A DNA stretch of 64,000 nt from Pseudacidovorax intermedius (GTDB taxonomy: Bacteria; Pseudomonadota; Gammaproteobacteria; Burkholderiales; Burkholderiaceae_C): the NCBI RefSeq assembly GCF_003350475.1, contig NZ_QQAV01000003.1:398063-462062 (forward strand), given 5' to 3'. The number at the start of each line of letters is the position of its first letter. Position 1 is the first letter of the stretch. The position numbers were made by a program, and so were the translations under genes. Below are positions 30,763 to 40,123 of this stretch, one piece after another. The notes under the pieces are model-generated. The model was not told the DNA's origin, did not search any database, and saw nothing but the letters and a program-made list of their open reading frames with translations.

Positions 30763-30913
30763 GCACTGTCGCAGCCCTCGCGCGCCGGCCCGGCGCGCAC
30801 CCTCCGCCCCACGGCGCCGCATCCGGGCCGTGGGGTTCGTTCTTCTGCAACGCCCGCTCCGGGATACCCCTGGCATGCGCCCTGACACGGCCATGCTCTA
30901 GCATTCGCCCCCG

Positions 30914-31969
30914 ATGACCGAACCCAGCCACCCCGCCGCCTTCTTCGCCAGCACGCGGGTGCTCGAACCCGAGCAGATCGCGATGCAGGCCGGCCAGCGG
31001 GTGCCCTTCCTGCGCCTGCCGCAGCGCGCCACGGTCTTCGCCGACCGCGGCCTGCGACTGCGCCAGCTGGCCGCCGGCCATCCGATGCGCGACTACCTGC
31101 TCTTCGTGGCCGACATCGCGCAGGCCCAGCACGAGGCGCTGCAGCACCACCCGGACGTGAAGCTGCCCGACCTGGCCGCCATCGAGGCCGCCTCGCAGGC
31201 GCTGCGCCCGCCCCTGCCGGCCGACCTGTGGCCGCGCGACCCAGCCTGGCGCGCCGTGCTCCGGCAGGTGCTGGGGCCGCTGCGGGATCGCCTGCCGGAA
31301 GGCCCCGCGCGCGAGACCGTGCAGCGCGTGCTCGATGCCGACAGCGACTGGCTGGAACGCCAGGCCGGCCTGATCACGCAGGGCATCATGTTCGGCCTGG
31401 ACCTGGGCACCGCGCCGCTGGTGGCGGCCGGCCTTCAGGTCTATTTCACGCACATCGCCATCGCCACGGCCGAGCAGCACGGCGCGCTGCGTGCCTTCGG
31501 CGTGACCGAGCCGCTCACCCGCTGCCCCTGCTGCGGCAGCGCACCCACCGCCGGCGTGATCCGCATCGGCGCCGACGATGCCGGCGTGCGCTACCTGCAC
31601 TGCGCGCTGTGCAGCACCCAGTGGCACTACGTGCGCATCAAGTGCGCCCACTGCGAGAGCACCAAGGGCATCCACTACGAGTCGCTGGAGCCCGAGGGCG
31701 AGGCCGTGCCCGAGCGGCCGGTGGGCCTCAAGCCCGGCGCGGTGCGCGCCGAATGCTGCGACGAGTGCGGCCACTACCTCAAGCTCGTGGCCATGGACCG
31801 CGACCCCGAGGTCGAGCCCACGGCCGACGACCTTGCCAGCCTGCCGCTGGACCTGCTGGTGACCGAAGCCGGCCACGAGCGCATCGGCCACAACCTGATG
31901 CTGCTCTTCGGCGACCCCGAGCCCGAAGCCGCGGCCAATCACCCACCCGACGACGGCGGAGGCGGCTGA
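30914..31969 (+). CDS. fdhE: Formate dehydrogenase accessory protein FdhE
   Basis: A 351-residue cytoplasmic protein needed for assembly of respiratory formate dehydrogenase. The C-terminal half shows the metal-binding cysteine pairs typical of FdhE: RCPCCGSAP, LHCALCSTQWHYVRIKCAHCEST and ECCDECGHYLK. The N-terminal half is helical. The selA start overlaps its stop by one base (TGATG), so maturation factor and Sec synthesis genes are co-translated. Confidence 0.94.
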   Translation: MTEPSHPAAFFASTRVLEPEQIAMQAGQRVPFLRLPQRATVFADRGLRLRQLAAGHPMRDYLLFVADIAQAQHEALQHHPDVKLPDLAAIEAASQALRPPLPADLWPRDPAWRAVLRQVLGPLRDRLPEGPARETVQRVLDADSDWLERQAGLITQGIMFGLDLGTAPLVAAGLQVYFTHIAIATAEQHGALRAFGVTEPLTRCPCCGSAPTAGVIRIGADDAGVRYLHCALCSTQWHYVRIKCAHCESTKGIHYESLEPEGEAVPERPVGLKPGAVRAECCDECGHYLKLVAMDRDPEVEPTADDLASLPLDLLVTEAGHERIGHNLMLLFGDPEPEAAANHPPDDGGGG

Positions 31970-33417
31970 TGGCCATGCCCGACGAGTCCGTGGTCCACGG
32001 CTCCAAGGCAAGTCCCCAGGATCTGCCCGCCGTCGACCGACTGCTGCGTGCCCCGGACACGCAATCCCTGATCGCCGCCCACGGCCACACACTGGTGGCC
32101 GGCGAGGCGCGCGCCCTGCTCGATGCCCTGCGCCCGCGTGCCATCGCGGGCCAGTTGCCCAGCGCGGAAGTACAGCCCGCCGCGCTTCAGGCCGCACTGC
32201 TCCAGCGCGTGCAGGCCCGGCTGGCGCCGCGCATGCAGCGGGTGCTCAACCTCACCGGCACCGTCATCCACACCAACCTCGGCCGCGCGCTGCTGGCCGA
32301 CGAGGCCCTGGCCCATCTGCTGCGGCTGATGGCCGGCCCCAACAACCTGGAATACGACCTGGCCACCGGCGGCCGCGGCGACCGCGACACGGTGGTGGAA
32401 GAGCTGCTGACCACCCTGACCGGCGCCGAGGCCGCCACGGTGGTCAACAACAACGCAGCCGCCGTGCTGCTGACGCTGGGCGCGCTGGCGCGCGACCGTG
32501 AGGTGATCGTCTCGCGCGGCGAGCTGGTGGAGATCGGCGGCGCCTTCCGCATGCCCGACGTCATGGCCTCGGCCGGCGCGCACATGGTGGAGGTGGGCAC
32601 CACCAACCGCACCCATCCGCGCGACTACGAGCAGGCCATCACCGAACGCACCGCGCTGCTGCTGAAGGTGCACACCAGCAACTACGCCGTGCAGGGCTTC
32701 ACCGCGTCGGTCGACGAATCGGTGCTGGCCGGCATCGCCCATGCGCGCGGCCTGCCGGTGGCCACCGACCTGGGCAGTGGCTCGCTGGTGGACCTGGCGG
32801 CTTACGGCCTGCCGCGCGAGCCGCTGCCGCAGGAGAAGCTGGCCGCCGGCTGCGACGTGGTCACCTTCTCCGGCGACAAGCTGCTGGGCGGGCCGCAGGC
32901 CGGCCTGATCGTCGGCAGCAAGGAGGCCGTGGGCCGCATCCGCAAGTTCCCGATGAAGCGCGCCCTGCGCATGAGCAAGCTGCCGCTGGCCGCGCTGGAG
33001 GCCACGCTGATGCTCTACCTGCGCCCCGAGCGGCTGGCACAGGACCTGCCCACGCTGCGCCTGCTCACGCGTCCGCTCGAGGCCATCCAGGCGACCGCCC
33101 GCGCCGTGCACGGCCCGCTGGCCGAGGCCCTGGCACCGCGCTTCACGGTGGAGGCCGTGGCACTGCAGGGCCAGATCGGCAGCGGCTCGCTGCCGGTGGA
33201 ACGGCTGCCCTCTGCCGGCCTCGCCCTCGCGCCTGCGGGCGTCGCGAAGAAAGGCACCGGCCGCGCGCTCGACCAGCTCGCCCAGGCGCTGCGCCAGCTG
33301 CCGCTGCCCGTGATCGGCCGCATCGCCGATGACCGCCTGCTGCTGGACCTGCGCTGCCTGGAAGAAGCCACCGACCTGCTCGGACAGCTGCCCCACCTGC
33401 GCGAGCGCCTCGCATGA
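31969..33417 (+). CDS. selA: L-seryl-tRNA(Sec) selenium transferase
   Basis: A 482-residue PLP enzyme that converts seryl-tRNA(Sec) to selenocysteyl-tRNA(Sec) using selenophosphate. The Schiff-base lysine is Lys304 in [14 protein letters not shown]. The conserved [17 protein letters not shown] (about residues 93-109) and NNNAAAVLL motifs are present. The length is typical of proteobacterial SelA. The start overlaps the fdhE stop, and its own stop overlaps selB (ATGA). It depends on selD and selC, both within 4 kb. Confidence 0.97.
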   Translation: MAMPDESVVHGSKASPQDLPAVDRLLRAPDTQSLIAAHGHTLVAGEARALLDALRPRAIAGQLPSAEVQPAALQAALLQRVQARLAPRMQRVLNLTGTVIHTNLGRALLADEALAHLLRLMAGPNNLEYDLATGGRGDRDTVVEELLTTLTGAEAATVVNNNAAAVLLTLGALARDREVIVSRGELVEIGGAFRMPDVMASAGAHMVEVGTTNRTHPRDYEQAITERTALLLKVHTSNYAVQGFTASVDESVLAGIAHARGLPVATDLGSGSLVDLAAYGLPREPLPQEKLAAGCDVVTFSGDKLLGGPQAGLIVGSKEAVGRIRKFPMKRALRMSKLPLAALEATLMLYLRPERLAQDLPTLRLLTRPLEAIQATARAVHGPLAEALAPRFTVEAVALQGQIGSGSLPVERLPSAGLALAPAGVAKKGTGRALDQLAQALRQLPLPVIGRIADDRLLLDLRCLEEATDLLGQLPHLRERLA

Positions 33418-35324
33418 TCATCGGCACCGCCGGCCACATCGACCACGGCAAGACCACGCTGGTGCGTGCCTTGACCGGCGTGGACACCGACCGCCTGCCC
33501 GAGGAGAAGCGCCGCGGCATCTCCATCGAGCTGGGCTATGCCTACCTGCAGGCCGGCGACGTCTCCCTGGGCTTCGTCGACGTGCCCGGCCACGAGCGCC
33601 TGCTGCACACCATGCTGGCCGGCGCCACCGGCATCGACCATGCGCTGCTGGTGGTGGCCGCCGACGACAGCGTGATGCCGCAGACGCGCGAGCACCTGGC
33701 CGTGGTCGCGCTGCTGGGCCTGGACCGCGGCAGCGTGGCCCTGACCAAGATCGACCGCATCGACCCCGCCGAGCGCGAAGCCCGCATCACCCAGCTGCGC
33801 GCCGAGATCGCCGAACTGCTGGCGGGCACGCCGCTGGCTGGGTCACCGCTGTTCCCGGTCTCGGCCCAGACCGGCGAAGGGCTGGAGCCGCTGCGCCAGC
33901 ACCTGCTTCAGGCCGCTGGCGAGGTGCGCGCCCACGACGACGCGCTGGCCTTCCGCCTGGCGGCCGACCGGGCCTTCACCTTGTCGGGCGTCGGCACCGT
34001 GGCCACCGGCACCGTGCATGCCGGTACCGCCCGCATCGGCGACGAGCTGCGGCTGGTGCCCGGCGAACGCAGCGCCCGGCTGCGCGGCATCCATGCGCAG
34101 AACCTGCCGGCCGAAGAGGCCCGCGCCGGCCAGCGCTGCGCCCTGGCCCTGGCGGGCCTGGCGAAGGAAGAGGTGCGCCGCGGCGACTGGCTGTGCGACC
34201 CGGCCATCGCCCTCGCCACGACGCGGCTGGACGTTCAACTGACGCTGTGGCCCGGCGAGGCCCACGCACTGCGCTCGGGCACGCCCGTGCATGTGCACCT
34301 GGGCGCCAGCGACGTGATGGCCTCCATCGCCCTCCTCGACCGCGACACCCTGACGCCTGGCGACACCGCCCTGGCCCAGCTGGTGCTGCGCGAGCCCGTC
34401 GCCGCCTGGCATGGCGACCGCGGCGTGCTGCGCGATGCCAGCGCCACGCGCACCGTGGCCGGCGTGCGCGTGCTCGACCCTGATGCGCCCGTGCGCTACC
34501 GCCGCACGCCGCAGCGCCTGGCCGAACTGGCGGCCTGGGCCCTGCCGGACCGCGCTGCGTTGATCGACGGCCTGCTGCAGGCCGCCCCGCTGGGCCTCGA
34601 TGCCACCCGCCTGGCCCGCGCCCTGGCCCTGCCGGGCCCGGACGCGCTGATGCCCTTGCCCGCCGATGCGCTGCGCATCGACGGCATGCTGATCGCCCGC
34701 CGCCACCTGGAAGCCCTGCAGGCCCAGGTCATCGAGCGCCTGCGCGCCTTCCACGAGGCCCAGCCCGCCGAGATCGGCCCCGACGCGCGCCGCCTGCGCC
34801 GGCTGGCCGGCCCGCGCACCGACGATGGCCTGTGGCGCGCGCTCGTCGAGTCGCTGGTGGCCGATGGCCGCCTGGTGCGCAGCGCCCACTGGCTGCACCT
34901 GCCCGACCATGCGGCCCGCCTCAACGCCGCCGAAGAGAAGCTCGCGCAGCAACTGCTGCCGAAGCTGGCGGATGGCGGCTTCGACCCGCCCTGGGTGCGC
35001 GACCTGGCCAAGGACCTGGCCGCCAGCGAGGCCATGGTGCGCCAGACGCTGGCCAGCCTGGCCCGGCGTGGCGCGGCCTTCCAGGTGGTCAAAGACCTGT
35101 ACTATCCGCTGCCCACCGTCGAGCGGCTGGCCGCACTGGCCCGCGACTGCATCCACGGCCCGGACGGCCTGCAGGCCGCCAGCTTCCGCGACGCCACCGG
35201 CCTCGGCCGCAAGCGCGCGATCCAGATCCTGGAGTTCTTCGACCGCGTGGGCTACACGCGGCGCGTCAAGGACACGCATCTGCTGCGGCCGGACACGGCG
35301 ATGTTCGGGGGGCGGGGCGCATGA
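33414..35324 (+). CDS. selB: Selenocysteine-specific elongation factor
   Basis: A 636-residue GTPase that carries Sec-tRNA to the ribosome and recognises the SECIS hairpin. G1 is GHIDHGKT (residues 7-14), with switch [14 protein letters not shown]3 DVPGHE and G4 TKID. EF-Tu-like domains 2 and 3 follow, then the C-terminal winged-helix repeats ([27 protein letters not shown]; final [28 protein letters not shown]) that bind the SECIS RNA. It overlaps selA by 4 bp, and the tRNA gene selC starts 115 bp after its stop. Confidence 0.97.
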   Translation: MIIGTAGHIDHGKTTLVRALTGVDTDRLPEEKRRGISIELGYAYLQAGDVSLGFVDVPGHERLLHTMLAGATGIDHALLVVAADDSVMPQTREHLAVVALLGLDRGSVALTKIDRIDPAEREARITQLRAEIAELLAGTPLAGSPLFPVSAQTGEGLEPLRQHLLQAAGEVRAHDDALAFRLAADRAFTLSGVGTVATGTVHAGTARIGDELRLVPGERSARLRGIHAQNLPAEEARAGQRCALALAGLAKEEVRRGDWLCDPAIALATTRLDVQLTLWPGEAHALRSGTPVHVHLGASDVMASIALLDRDTLTPGDTALAQLVLREPVAAWHGDRGVLRDASATRTVAGVRVLDPDAPVRYRRTPQRLAELAAWALPDRAALIDGLLQAAPLGLDATRLARALALPGPDALMPLPADALRIDGMLIARRHLEALQAQVIERLRAFHEAQPAEIGPDARRLRRLAGPRTDDGLWRALVESLVADGRLVRSAHWLHLPDHAARLNAAEEKLAQQLLPKLADGGFDPPWVRDLAKDLAASEAMVRQTLASLARRGAAFQVVKDLYYPLPTVERLAALARDCIHGPDGLQAASFRDATGLGRKRAIQILEFFDRVGYTRRVKDTHLLRPDTAMFGGRGA

Positions 35325-35438
35325 AGCGGCGTGCAGTGCCGGCCGCGAAAGCGGCAGGGTCGGCGGCCAAGGCGACGAGGCAGCGGCGGGACCGCGCAGA
35401 ACAGCATTCCGTGGGCGCCGCGCAGCGGTCGCCCATTC

Positions 35439-35531
35439 GGAGGGGAAACGTCCCTGGTGGGGCGGCCGGGCTTCAAACCCGGTGGGTGGCGCCACGCGTC
35501 GCTGGGAGGGTTCGACTCCCTCTCCCCTCCG
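35439..35531 (+). tRNA. selC: Selenocysteine tRNA (anticodon TCA)
   Basis: This 93-nt RNA has the hallmarks of bacterial tRNA-Sec. The acceptor stem has 8 bp (GGAGGGGA at 35439-35446 with TCCCCTCC at 35523-35530). A 6-bp D-stem closes a 4-nt loop (CGTCCC-TGGT-GGGGCG, one T-G pair). The anticodon loop CTTCAAA lies between CCGGG and CCCGG, with TCA at 35473-35475. It has a long variable arm and a 5-bp T stem with loop TTCGACT. The discriminator is G, followed by CCC rather than CCA, so CCA must be added after transcription. It reads the UGA in fdnG after SerRS and SelA act on it. Confidence 0.96.
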
Positions 35532-35783
35532 CCCTTTTGGGGCGCATTGCCCTACTGCGCGTCCTGATCTCGCACCTGCGATGCTCGCCGTACCGGAGTA
35601 CGGCTGCGCTTCTCGGCACGACCTCAGGCCGCTCGCTACGGCCACTGCACCCCAAAAGACTCGAGGAATTCCAGGCAGGGCAAGAGCGACCTCGGCCCGC
35701 TCGCGACGGCGGCTGTCCCCCGAAAGGCGTAGCGGAATCAGGTTTGCTGCAAGTCCAAGTTGAGGATGAGGGCCGCTCTTTCT

Positions 35784-35816
35784 CCCTCTCCCTCTGGGAG
35801 AGGGTTGGGGTGAGGG
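35784..35816 (+). repeat. REP-like palindromic repeat, copy A
   Basis: CCCTCTCCC, loop TCT and GGGAGAGGG form a perfect 9-bp hairpin followed by TTGGGGTGAGGG. The same head and tail recur at 35858-35890 (inverted), 42103-42141 and 57016-57053. Confidence 0.7.
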
Positions 35817-35857
35817 CCCGGGCGGTGGCTCACATGCAGCGCATCCACCGCCGCTGG

Positions 35858-35890
35858 CCCCTCACCCAGCCTTTCCCCAGAGGGGAGAGG
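35858..35890 (-). repeat. REP-like palindromic repeat, copy B (inverted to copy A)
   Basis: Read on the minus strand it is CCTCTCCCCTCTGGGGAAAG followed by GCTGGGTGAGGGG, the same arrangement as copy A. A and B face each other 41 bp apart, like the doublets seen in REP families. Confidence 0.65.
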
Positions 35891-36034
35891 AGCAACACCA
35901 ACGCGCCGACCCCAGGCCGCGCCCGGCGGGCAATCCCGAAGGGGAGCCCGTCCCACGCACACCGCGGAGCCTTGTGCGGGGTGCCCGCGGGTGGCGCCCT
36001 CAGGATGCGCCGAGGCGCGCAGCCGGATGAGCGA

Positions 36035-36122
36035 GGCCCGCGGTCTCCGCGGGCCGTTCCTTCTGACTCGCGGCATTTGTCTGAGCGGAGCTGCCTGCGG
36101 CAGCGCAGCGAGTTATGCCGCG
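36035..36122. repeat. Clustered hairpins, probable interspersed element
   Basis: GGCCCGCGG-TCT-CCGCGGGCC (36035-36055) is perfect. CGCGGCAT at 36069-36076 pairs with ATGCCGCG at 36115-36122. Inside that, GCTGCC-TGC-GGCAGC (36090-36104) forms a second stem. The nested shape suggests a structured repeat; no T-run marks it as a terminator. Confidence 0.5.
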
Positions 36123-36271
36123 CGCTCAGCCGGCGAGCACCGCAGGTTCCGCGAGCGTTCAGCGAGCGGCGCAGCCTGTGGGCGACGCCCGCGGGTGCCC
36201 CGCACCAGGCGGACCTTGTCGAACGCGCAGGCCCGACTGAAGCCACACACGCGCGTCCACAAGCCAGGCCG

Positions 36272-37342
36272 TCAGCCTTCGACCACCAACCCCGCGGGTC
36301 CCGCCTCGCAACGACCGATCACAGCCGCCGACTCGAAGCCCTCCTCGCGGAACACGCCCAGCACCGCATCGACCGCCTCCGGCGCGCAGCTCACCAGCAA
36401 CCCACCCGCCGTCTGCGGATCGGTCATCAAGGCCTGCGTCACGTCAGGCAGGCCGGCAGACAAGGACACCGAGGCCCCATAGCCCGCCCAGTTGCGCCCC
36501 GACGCCCCCGTCACGAAGCCATCGGCCGCCATCGCCGCCACGCCCTCCAGCAGCGGCACGCGCGGCCACTCGATCACCACCCGCAGCCCCGCGCCCCGCG
36601 CCAGCTCCAGCCCGTGGCCGGCCAGGCCAAAGCCCGTCACATCGGTGATCGCATGCACGCCCTCCAGAGCAGCCAGCTTCGGCCCCGGCGTGTTGAGCTT
36701 CGTCGTGTTGGCGATCAGCTGCCGGTAGCCCGACTCGGGCAGCTTCTCCTTCTTGAGCGCCGCCGACAGCACGCCCACGCCCAGCGGCTTGCCCAGCACC
36801 AGCACATCGCCGGGCCGCGCATCGGCGTTGCGCCGCACGCGGTCCGGGTGCACCAGCCCCAGCGCCACCAGGCCATAGATCGGCTCCACCGAATCGATGG
36901 TGTGGCCGCCCGCGATCGGAATGCCCGCCGCACGGCACACGTCCTGCCCGCCGCGCACGATGTCGCCGATCACCTCGACGGGCAGCTGGTTGACCGGCAT
37001 CGCCACCAGCGCCAGCGCCAGGATCGGCCGGCCGCCCATCGCGTACACGTCGCTGATCGCATTGGTTGCGGCGATACGGCCGAACTCGTAGGGGTCGTCC
37101 ACGATCGGCATGAAAAAATCGGTGGTCGCCACCAGCGCCTGCTCGTCGTTCAAGCGATAGACCGCCGCATCGTCGGCCGTCTCGATGCCCACCATCAGCG
37201 CCGGCGGAATCAGGCCCGCGCCGCTGCTGCGCAGGATCTCGCTGAGCACGCCCGGTGCGATCTTGCAGCCGCAGCCGCCCCCGTGCGAGAAGCTGGTCAG
37301 GCGCATCGGCGCCAGCGGGTTCATCGGTCGCTGCTGCTGCAT
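36272..37342 (-). CDS. selD: Selenide, water dikinase (selenophosphate synthetase)
   Basis: A 356-residue enzyme that makes selenophosphate from selenide and ATP, the selenium donor for both SelA and MnmH. The active-site loop HGGGCGCKI has Cys24 and Lys27, matching Cys17 and Lys20 of E. coli, so this SelD is itself a cysteine form. Conserved TTDFFMPIVDDPYEFGRIAATNAISDVYAMGG and AGGHTIDS follow. The ATG at 37342 has AGGAGA eight bases upstream. It is divergent from the selenium-type ABC transporter, with a 99-bp shared promoter region (37343-37441). It is the only sel gene here on the minus strand. Confidence 0.97.
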   Translation of the reverse strand: MQQQRPMNPLAPMRLTSFSHGGGCGCKIAPGVLSEILRSSGAGLIPPALMVGIETADDAAVYRLNDEQALVATTDFFMPIVDDPYEFGRIAATNAISDVYAMGGRPILALALVAMPVNQLPVEVIGDIVRGGQDVCRAAGIPIAGGHTIDSVEPIYGLVALGLVHPDRVRRNADARPGDVLVLGKPLGVGVLSAALKKEKLPESGYRQLIANTTKLNTPGPKLAALEGVHAITDVTGFGLAGHGLELARGAGLRVVIEWPRVPLLEGVAAMAADGFVTGASGRNWAGYGASVSLSAGLPDVTQALMTDPQTAGGLLVSCAPEAVDAVLGVFREEGFESAAVIGRCEAGPAGLVVEG

Positions 37343-37441
37343 TGCAGTGTTCTCCTGAGGGCGTTGTAGGGTGAGCGTCGGATTATCGAAGCGCCCCCAT
37401 TCCTCTCCTTGCCATCCTGTCTTTTCAACGAGGCCAACACC

Positions 37442-38308
37442 ATGACCTTCTCTCGCCGCGCCACCCTGGCCGCCCTGCTCGCCACCGCCGCCTTCGGCAC
37501 GCTCCCGGCCCATGCCCAGACCGGCACGCTGCGCGTCTCCGCCATTCCCGACGAAGCGCCTACCGAGCTGCAGCGCAAGTTCGCCCCGCTGGGCGAATAC
37601 CTCAAGCAGCAGACCGGCATGAACGTGCAGTTCACGCCCGTCACCGACTACGCGGCCGTGGTCGAGGGCCTGGCCACCAACAAGATCGACCTGGCCTGGC
37701 TGGGCGGCTTCACCTACGTGCAGGCCAAGATCCGCACCAACGGCGGCGCCAAGCCGATCGTGCAGCGCGCCGAGGACGAGGCCTTCACCAGCAAGTTCAT
37801 CGTGCCGGCCGACAGCAGCGCCAAGACCCTCGCCGACCTCAAGGGCAAGACCTTCGCCTTTGGCGCACCCTCTTCGACTTCGGGCAGCCTGATGCCGCGC
37901 TTCTTCCTGCTGAAGGACGGCATCAACCCCGAGAAGGACTTCAAGACCGTCGCCTACTCCGGCGCGCACGACGCCACCGTGGCCTTCGTGGCCGCGGGCC
38001 GGGCCGAGGCCGGCGTGCTCAACGCCTCGGTGTGGGACAAGCTGGTCGAGGCCAAGAACCCCAACGCCGCCAAGGTGCGCGTGCTGGCCACCACGCCGCC
38101 CTACTTCGACTACAACTGGACGGTGCGCCCCGGCCTGGACCCGGCGCTGACCAAGAAGCTGACCGACGCCTTCCTGCAGCTCGACCCGGCCAAGCCCGAG
38201 CACAAGGAAATCATGCAGCTGCAGCGCGCCAGCAAGTTCGTGCCCACACAGTCGTCCAACTACGACGGCATCGAGGCCGCCGGCAAGTCGGCCGGCCTGA
38301 TCAAGTAA
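37442..38308 (+). CDS. PhnD-like ABC binding protein, probable selenium oxyanion importer
   Basis: A 288-residue periplasmic protein of the phosphate/phosphonate (PhnD) class. A signal peptide ([19 protein letters not shown], cleaved near AHAQ) is followed by [49 protein letters not shown] and [20 protein letters not shown] subclass of PhnD-like proteins encoded beside selD has been described as putative selenate-binding (TIGR04553, as I recall it). The divergent placement from selD fits that class. Selenite or selenate as ligand is an inference from context. Confidence 0.88.
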   Translation: MTFSRRATLAALLATAAFGTLPAHAQTGTLRVSAIPDEAPTELQRKFAPLGEYLKQQTGMNVQFTPVTDYAAVVEGLATNKIDLAWLGGFTYVQAKIRTNGGAKPIVQRAEDEAFTSKFIVPADSSAKTLADLKGKTFAFGAPSSTSGSLMPRFFLLKDGINPEKDFKTVAYSGAHDATVAFVAAGRAEAGVLNASVWDKLVEAKNPNAAKVRVLATTPPYFDYNWTVRPGLDPALTKKLTDAFLQLDPAKPEHKEIMQLQRASKFVPTQSSNYDGIEAAGKSAGLIK

Positions 38309-38328
38309 GTCCCCCTGAAAGGCGCAGC

Positions 38329-39144
38329 GTGAGCTTTGCACTGGAAGGCGTGGGCCTGGTCCATCCCAACGGACAGCGGGCGCTCGAAGGCGTGACGCTG
38401 GCCGCGCGGCCGGGCGAGCGCATCGCCTTCATCGGCCCCTCGGGTGCGGGCAAGACCACGCTGCTGCGCATCCTGGGCGCGGCGCTGCGGCCCAGCGCCG
38501 GCCATGTCACGCTGCTGGACGAATCGCCCTGGCAGGCCGATGCCCGCCGCCTGCGCGCCTTGCGCGCGCGCATCGGCACCGTGCACCAGCAGCCACCCAT
38601 CGCGCCACGCCTTCGCGCCGTGACAGCGGTGCTGTCGGGTCGGCTGGGACAGTGGTCCACGCTGCACGCGCTGGGCTCGCTGCTGCGGCCCGGCGACCTG
38701 CAGGGCGCCCATGCCGCACTGGCGCAGGTCGGCATCGAGGACCGACTCTTCGAGCGCTGCGACCGGCTCTCCGGCGGGCAGTTCCAGCGCGTGGCCGTGG
38801 CGCGGGTGCTCTATCAGCGGCCCGACCTGCTGCTGGCCGACGAGCCCGTCTCCGCCCTCGACCCCACGCTGGCCGACACCACCCTGCGCGCGCTGGCCGC
38901 GCAGAGCGAGGCCACCGGCGCGACGCTGTGCGCCTCGCTGCATGCGGTGGACTTGGCGCTGCGCTGGTTCCCGCGCGTGGTGGGCCTGCAGGCCGGGCGC
39001 GTGCTGTTCGATCTGCCGGCGGGCGAGGTCACGCCGGAGCGGCTTTCCGCGCTGTATGCCGCGGAAGGTGGCCTGCCCGCCGCCGACGAGACTGCATCGG
39101 TGATGCCGCCGGCCACAGCATTCGTTCCCTCGGGCTGCCGATGA
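38329..39144 (+). CDS. PhnC-like ABC ATPase of the selD-linked transporter
   Basis: A 271-residue ATPase starting at a GTG ([22 protein letters not shown]). Walker [10 protein letters not shown] is at residues 36-44, with Q-loop [11 protein letters not shown], signature [16 protein letters not shown], Walker [14 protein letters not shown] and an H-loop histidine in SLHAVDLAL. It follows the binding-protein gene by 20 bp and is followed by two permease genes. The Cys- and Pro-containing C-terminal tail beyond the ATPase core is not typical. Confidence 0.9.
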   Translation: MSFALEGVGLVHPNGQRALEGVTLAARPGERIAFIGPSGAGKTTLLRILGAALRPSAGHVTLLDESPWQADARRLRALRARIGTVHQQPPIAPRLRAVTAVLSGRLGQWSTLHALGSLLRPGDLQGAHAALAQVGIEDRLFERCDRLSGGQFQRVAVARVLYQRPDLLLADEPVSALDPTLADTTLRALAAQSEATGATLCASLHAVDLALRWFPRVVGLQAGRVLFDLPAGEVTPERLSALYAAEGGLPAADETASVMPPATAFVPSGCR

Positions 39145-39250
39145 GGACAAGAGCCGCATGGCGCTCACTCTGCAATGACGCCGACCTCCGTTTTTCTGCC
39201 GCCGGCCGGTCGATGACGTCGCGGCCTACTCTGTCTGTGTCAGGCTGCCG

Positions 39251-40123
39251 ATGACGAGCCGCACGATCACTGCCGCCTCGCCGGCCTCGGCGCCCGTCGT
39301 CGCCGCCCCACCACTGCGCGACCCGGCCGCACGCCGCCGCGTGGTCGGCGCGCTGGCGGCGCTGGCCATCGCCTGGCCGACGCTGCAGCTGTCCGAGTTC
39401 CAGCCCTGGCAGCTGCTGACCAGCGGCAACCTGGCCGTCATCGGCGGCTTCCTCGCCGCCTTCTGGCCGCCGTCGCTGGCCCCCGACTTCCTGGCCCTGC
39501 TCGGTCGCGCCACGCTGGAGACGCTGGCCATGGCCACGGCCGGCACCACGCTGGCCTTCGTGATCGCGGTGCCGCTGGCCTTCGTCGCCACGCGGGCGCT
39601 GTCGGTGTCGCGCCTCGGTCCCGGTCCGGGCCGGCTGCGCGGCGGCATCGTTCGCCGCACGGCGCGGTTGCTGCTGATGGGCCTGCGCGCCATTCCCGAG
39701 ATCGTGTGGGCGCTGCTCTTCGTTCGTGCGCTGGGCCTGGGCCCGGCGGCCGGCGTGCTGGCCCTGGCCGTCACCTACGGCGGCATGCTGGGCAAGGTGT
39801 ATGCCGAGATCCTGGAGTCGGTGGACAACCGGCCGGCCCAGGCACTGCTCGAATCCGGCAGCAGCCGCGCCGCCGCCCTGGCCTACGGCCTGCTGCCCAA
39901 CGCGGCGCAGGAGCTGGCCTCGTACACCGTCTACCGCTGGGAATGTGCGGTGCGCGCCTCGGTGGTCATGGGCTTCGTCGGTGCCGGCGGCCTGGGCCAG
40001 CTGATGGACCAGTCGATGAAGATGCTCAACGGCGGCGAGGCCTGCAGCATCCTGCTGGTCTTCCTGGCGCTGGTGCTGCTCGCGGATGCGCTGTCGAATG
40101 GGCTGCGGAGGCTGCTGGCATGA
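39251..40123 (+). CDS. PhnE-like ABC permease 1 of the selD-linked transporter
   Basis: A 290-residue permease with about six helices. LARATLETLAMATAGTTLAFVIAVPLAF-like core sequence, a RAIPEIVWALLFVRALGLGP loop and VMGFVGAGGLGQLMDQSMKML are typical of PhnE. It begins about 105 bp after the ATPase gene, a gap with no gene, so its own start region is less certain. The stop overlaps the next permease (ATGA). Confidence 0.9.
   Translation: MTSRTITAASPASAPVVAAPPLRDPAARRRVVGALAALAIAWPTLQLSEFQPWQLLTSGNLAVIGGFLAAFWPPSLAPDFLALLGRATLETLAMATAGTTLAFVIAVPLAFVATRALSVSRLGPGPGRLRGGIVRRTARLLLMGLRAIPEIVWALLFVRALGLGPAAGVLALAVTYGGMLGKVYAEILESVDNRPAQALLESGSSRAAALAYGLLPNAAQELASYTVYRWECAVRASVVMGFVGAGGLGQLMDQSMKMLNGGEACSILLVFLALVLLADALSNGLRRLLA

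Larger units (their letters stand above)
35532..36271. other. Gene-free region between selC and selD containing palindromic repeats
   Basis: I see no credible gene in these 740 bp. A weak GC hairpin (CGCCC/GGGCG, 35530-35544) follows selC. CCGTAC-CGGA-GTACGG (35588-35603) is a hairpin. Two oppositely oriented palindromic repeats lie at 35784-35816 and 35858-35890, and a copy of the GGGCAATCCCGAAGGG element at 35928-35943. A perfect 9-bp hairpin is at 36035-36055 and a nested hairpin at 36069-36122. The density of palindromes suggests a landing zone for small repeats. Confidence 0.6.

Noticed and set aside
35321-35560. A reading frame starting with ATGA overlap at the end of selB
   Set aside because: It runs straight through the tRNA-Sec gene and the palindromic gap and has arginine-rich, low-complexity sequence with no family resemblance.
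35439-36271. Genomic island with attachment sites at tRNA-Sec
   Set aside because: No integrase, no direct repeat of the tRNA 3' end and no phage genes were seen in the window.
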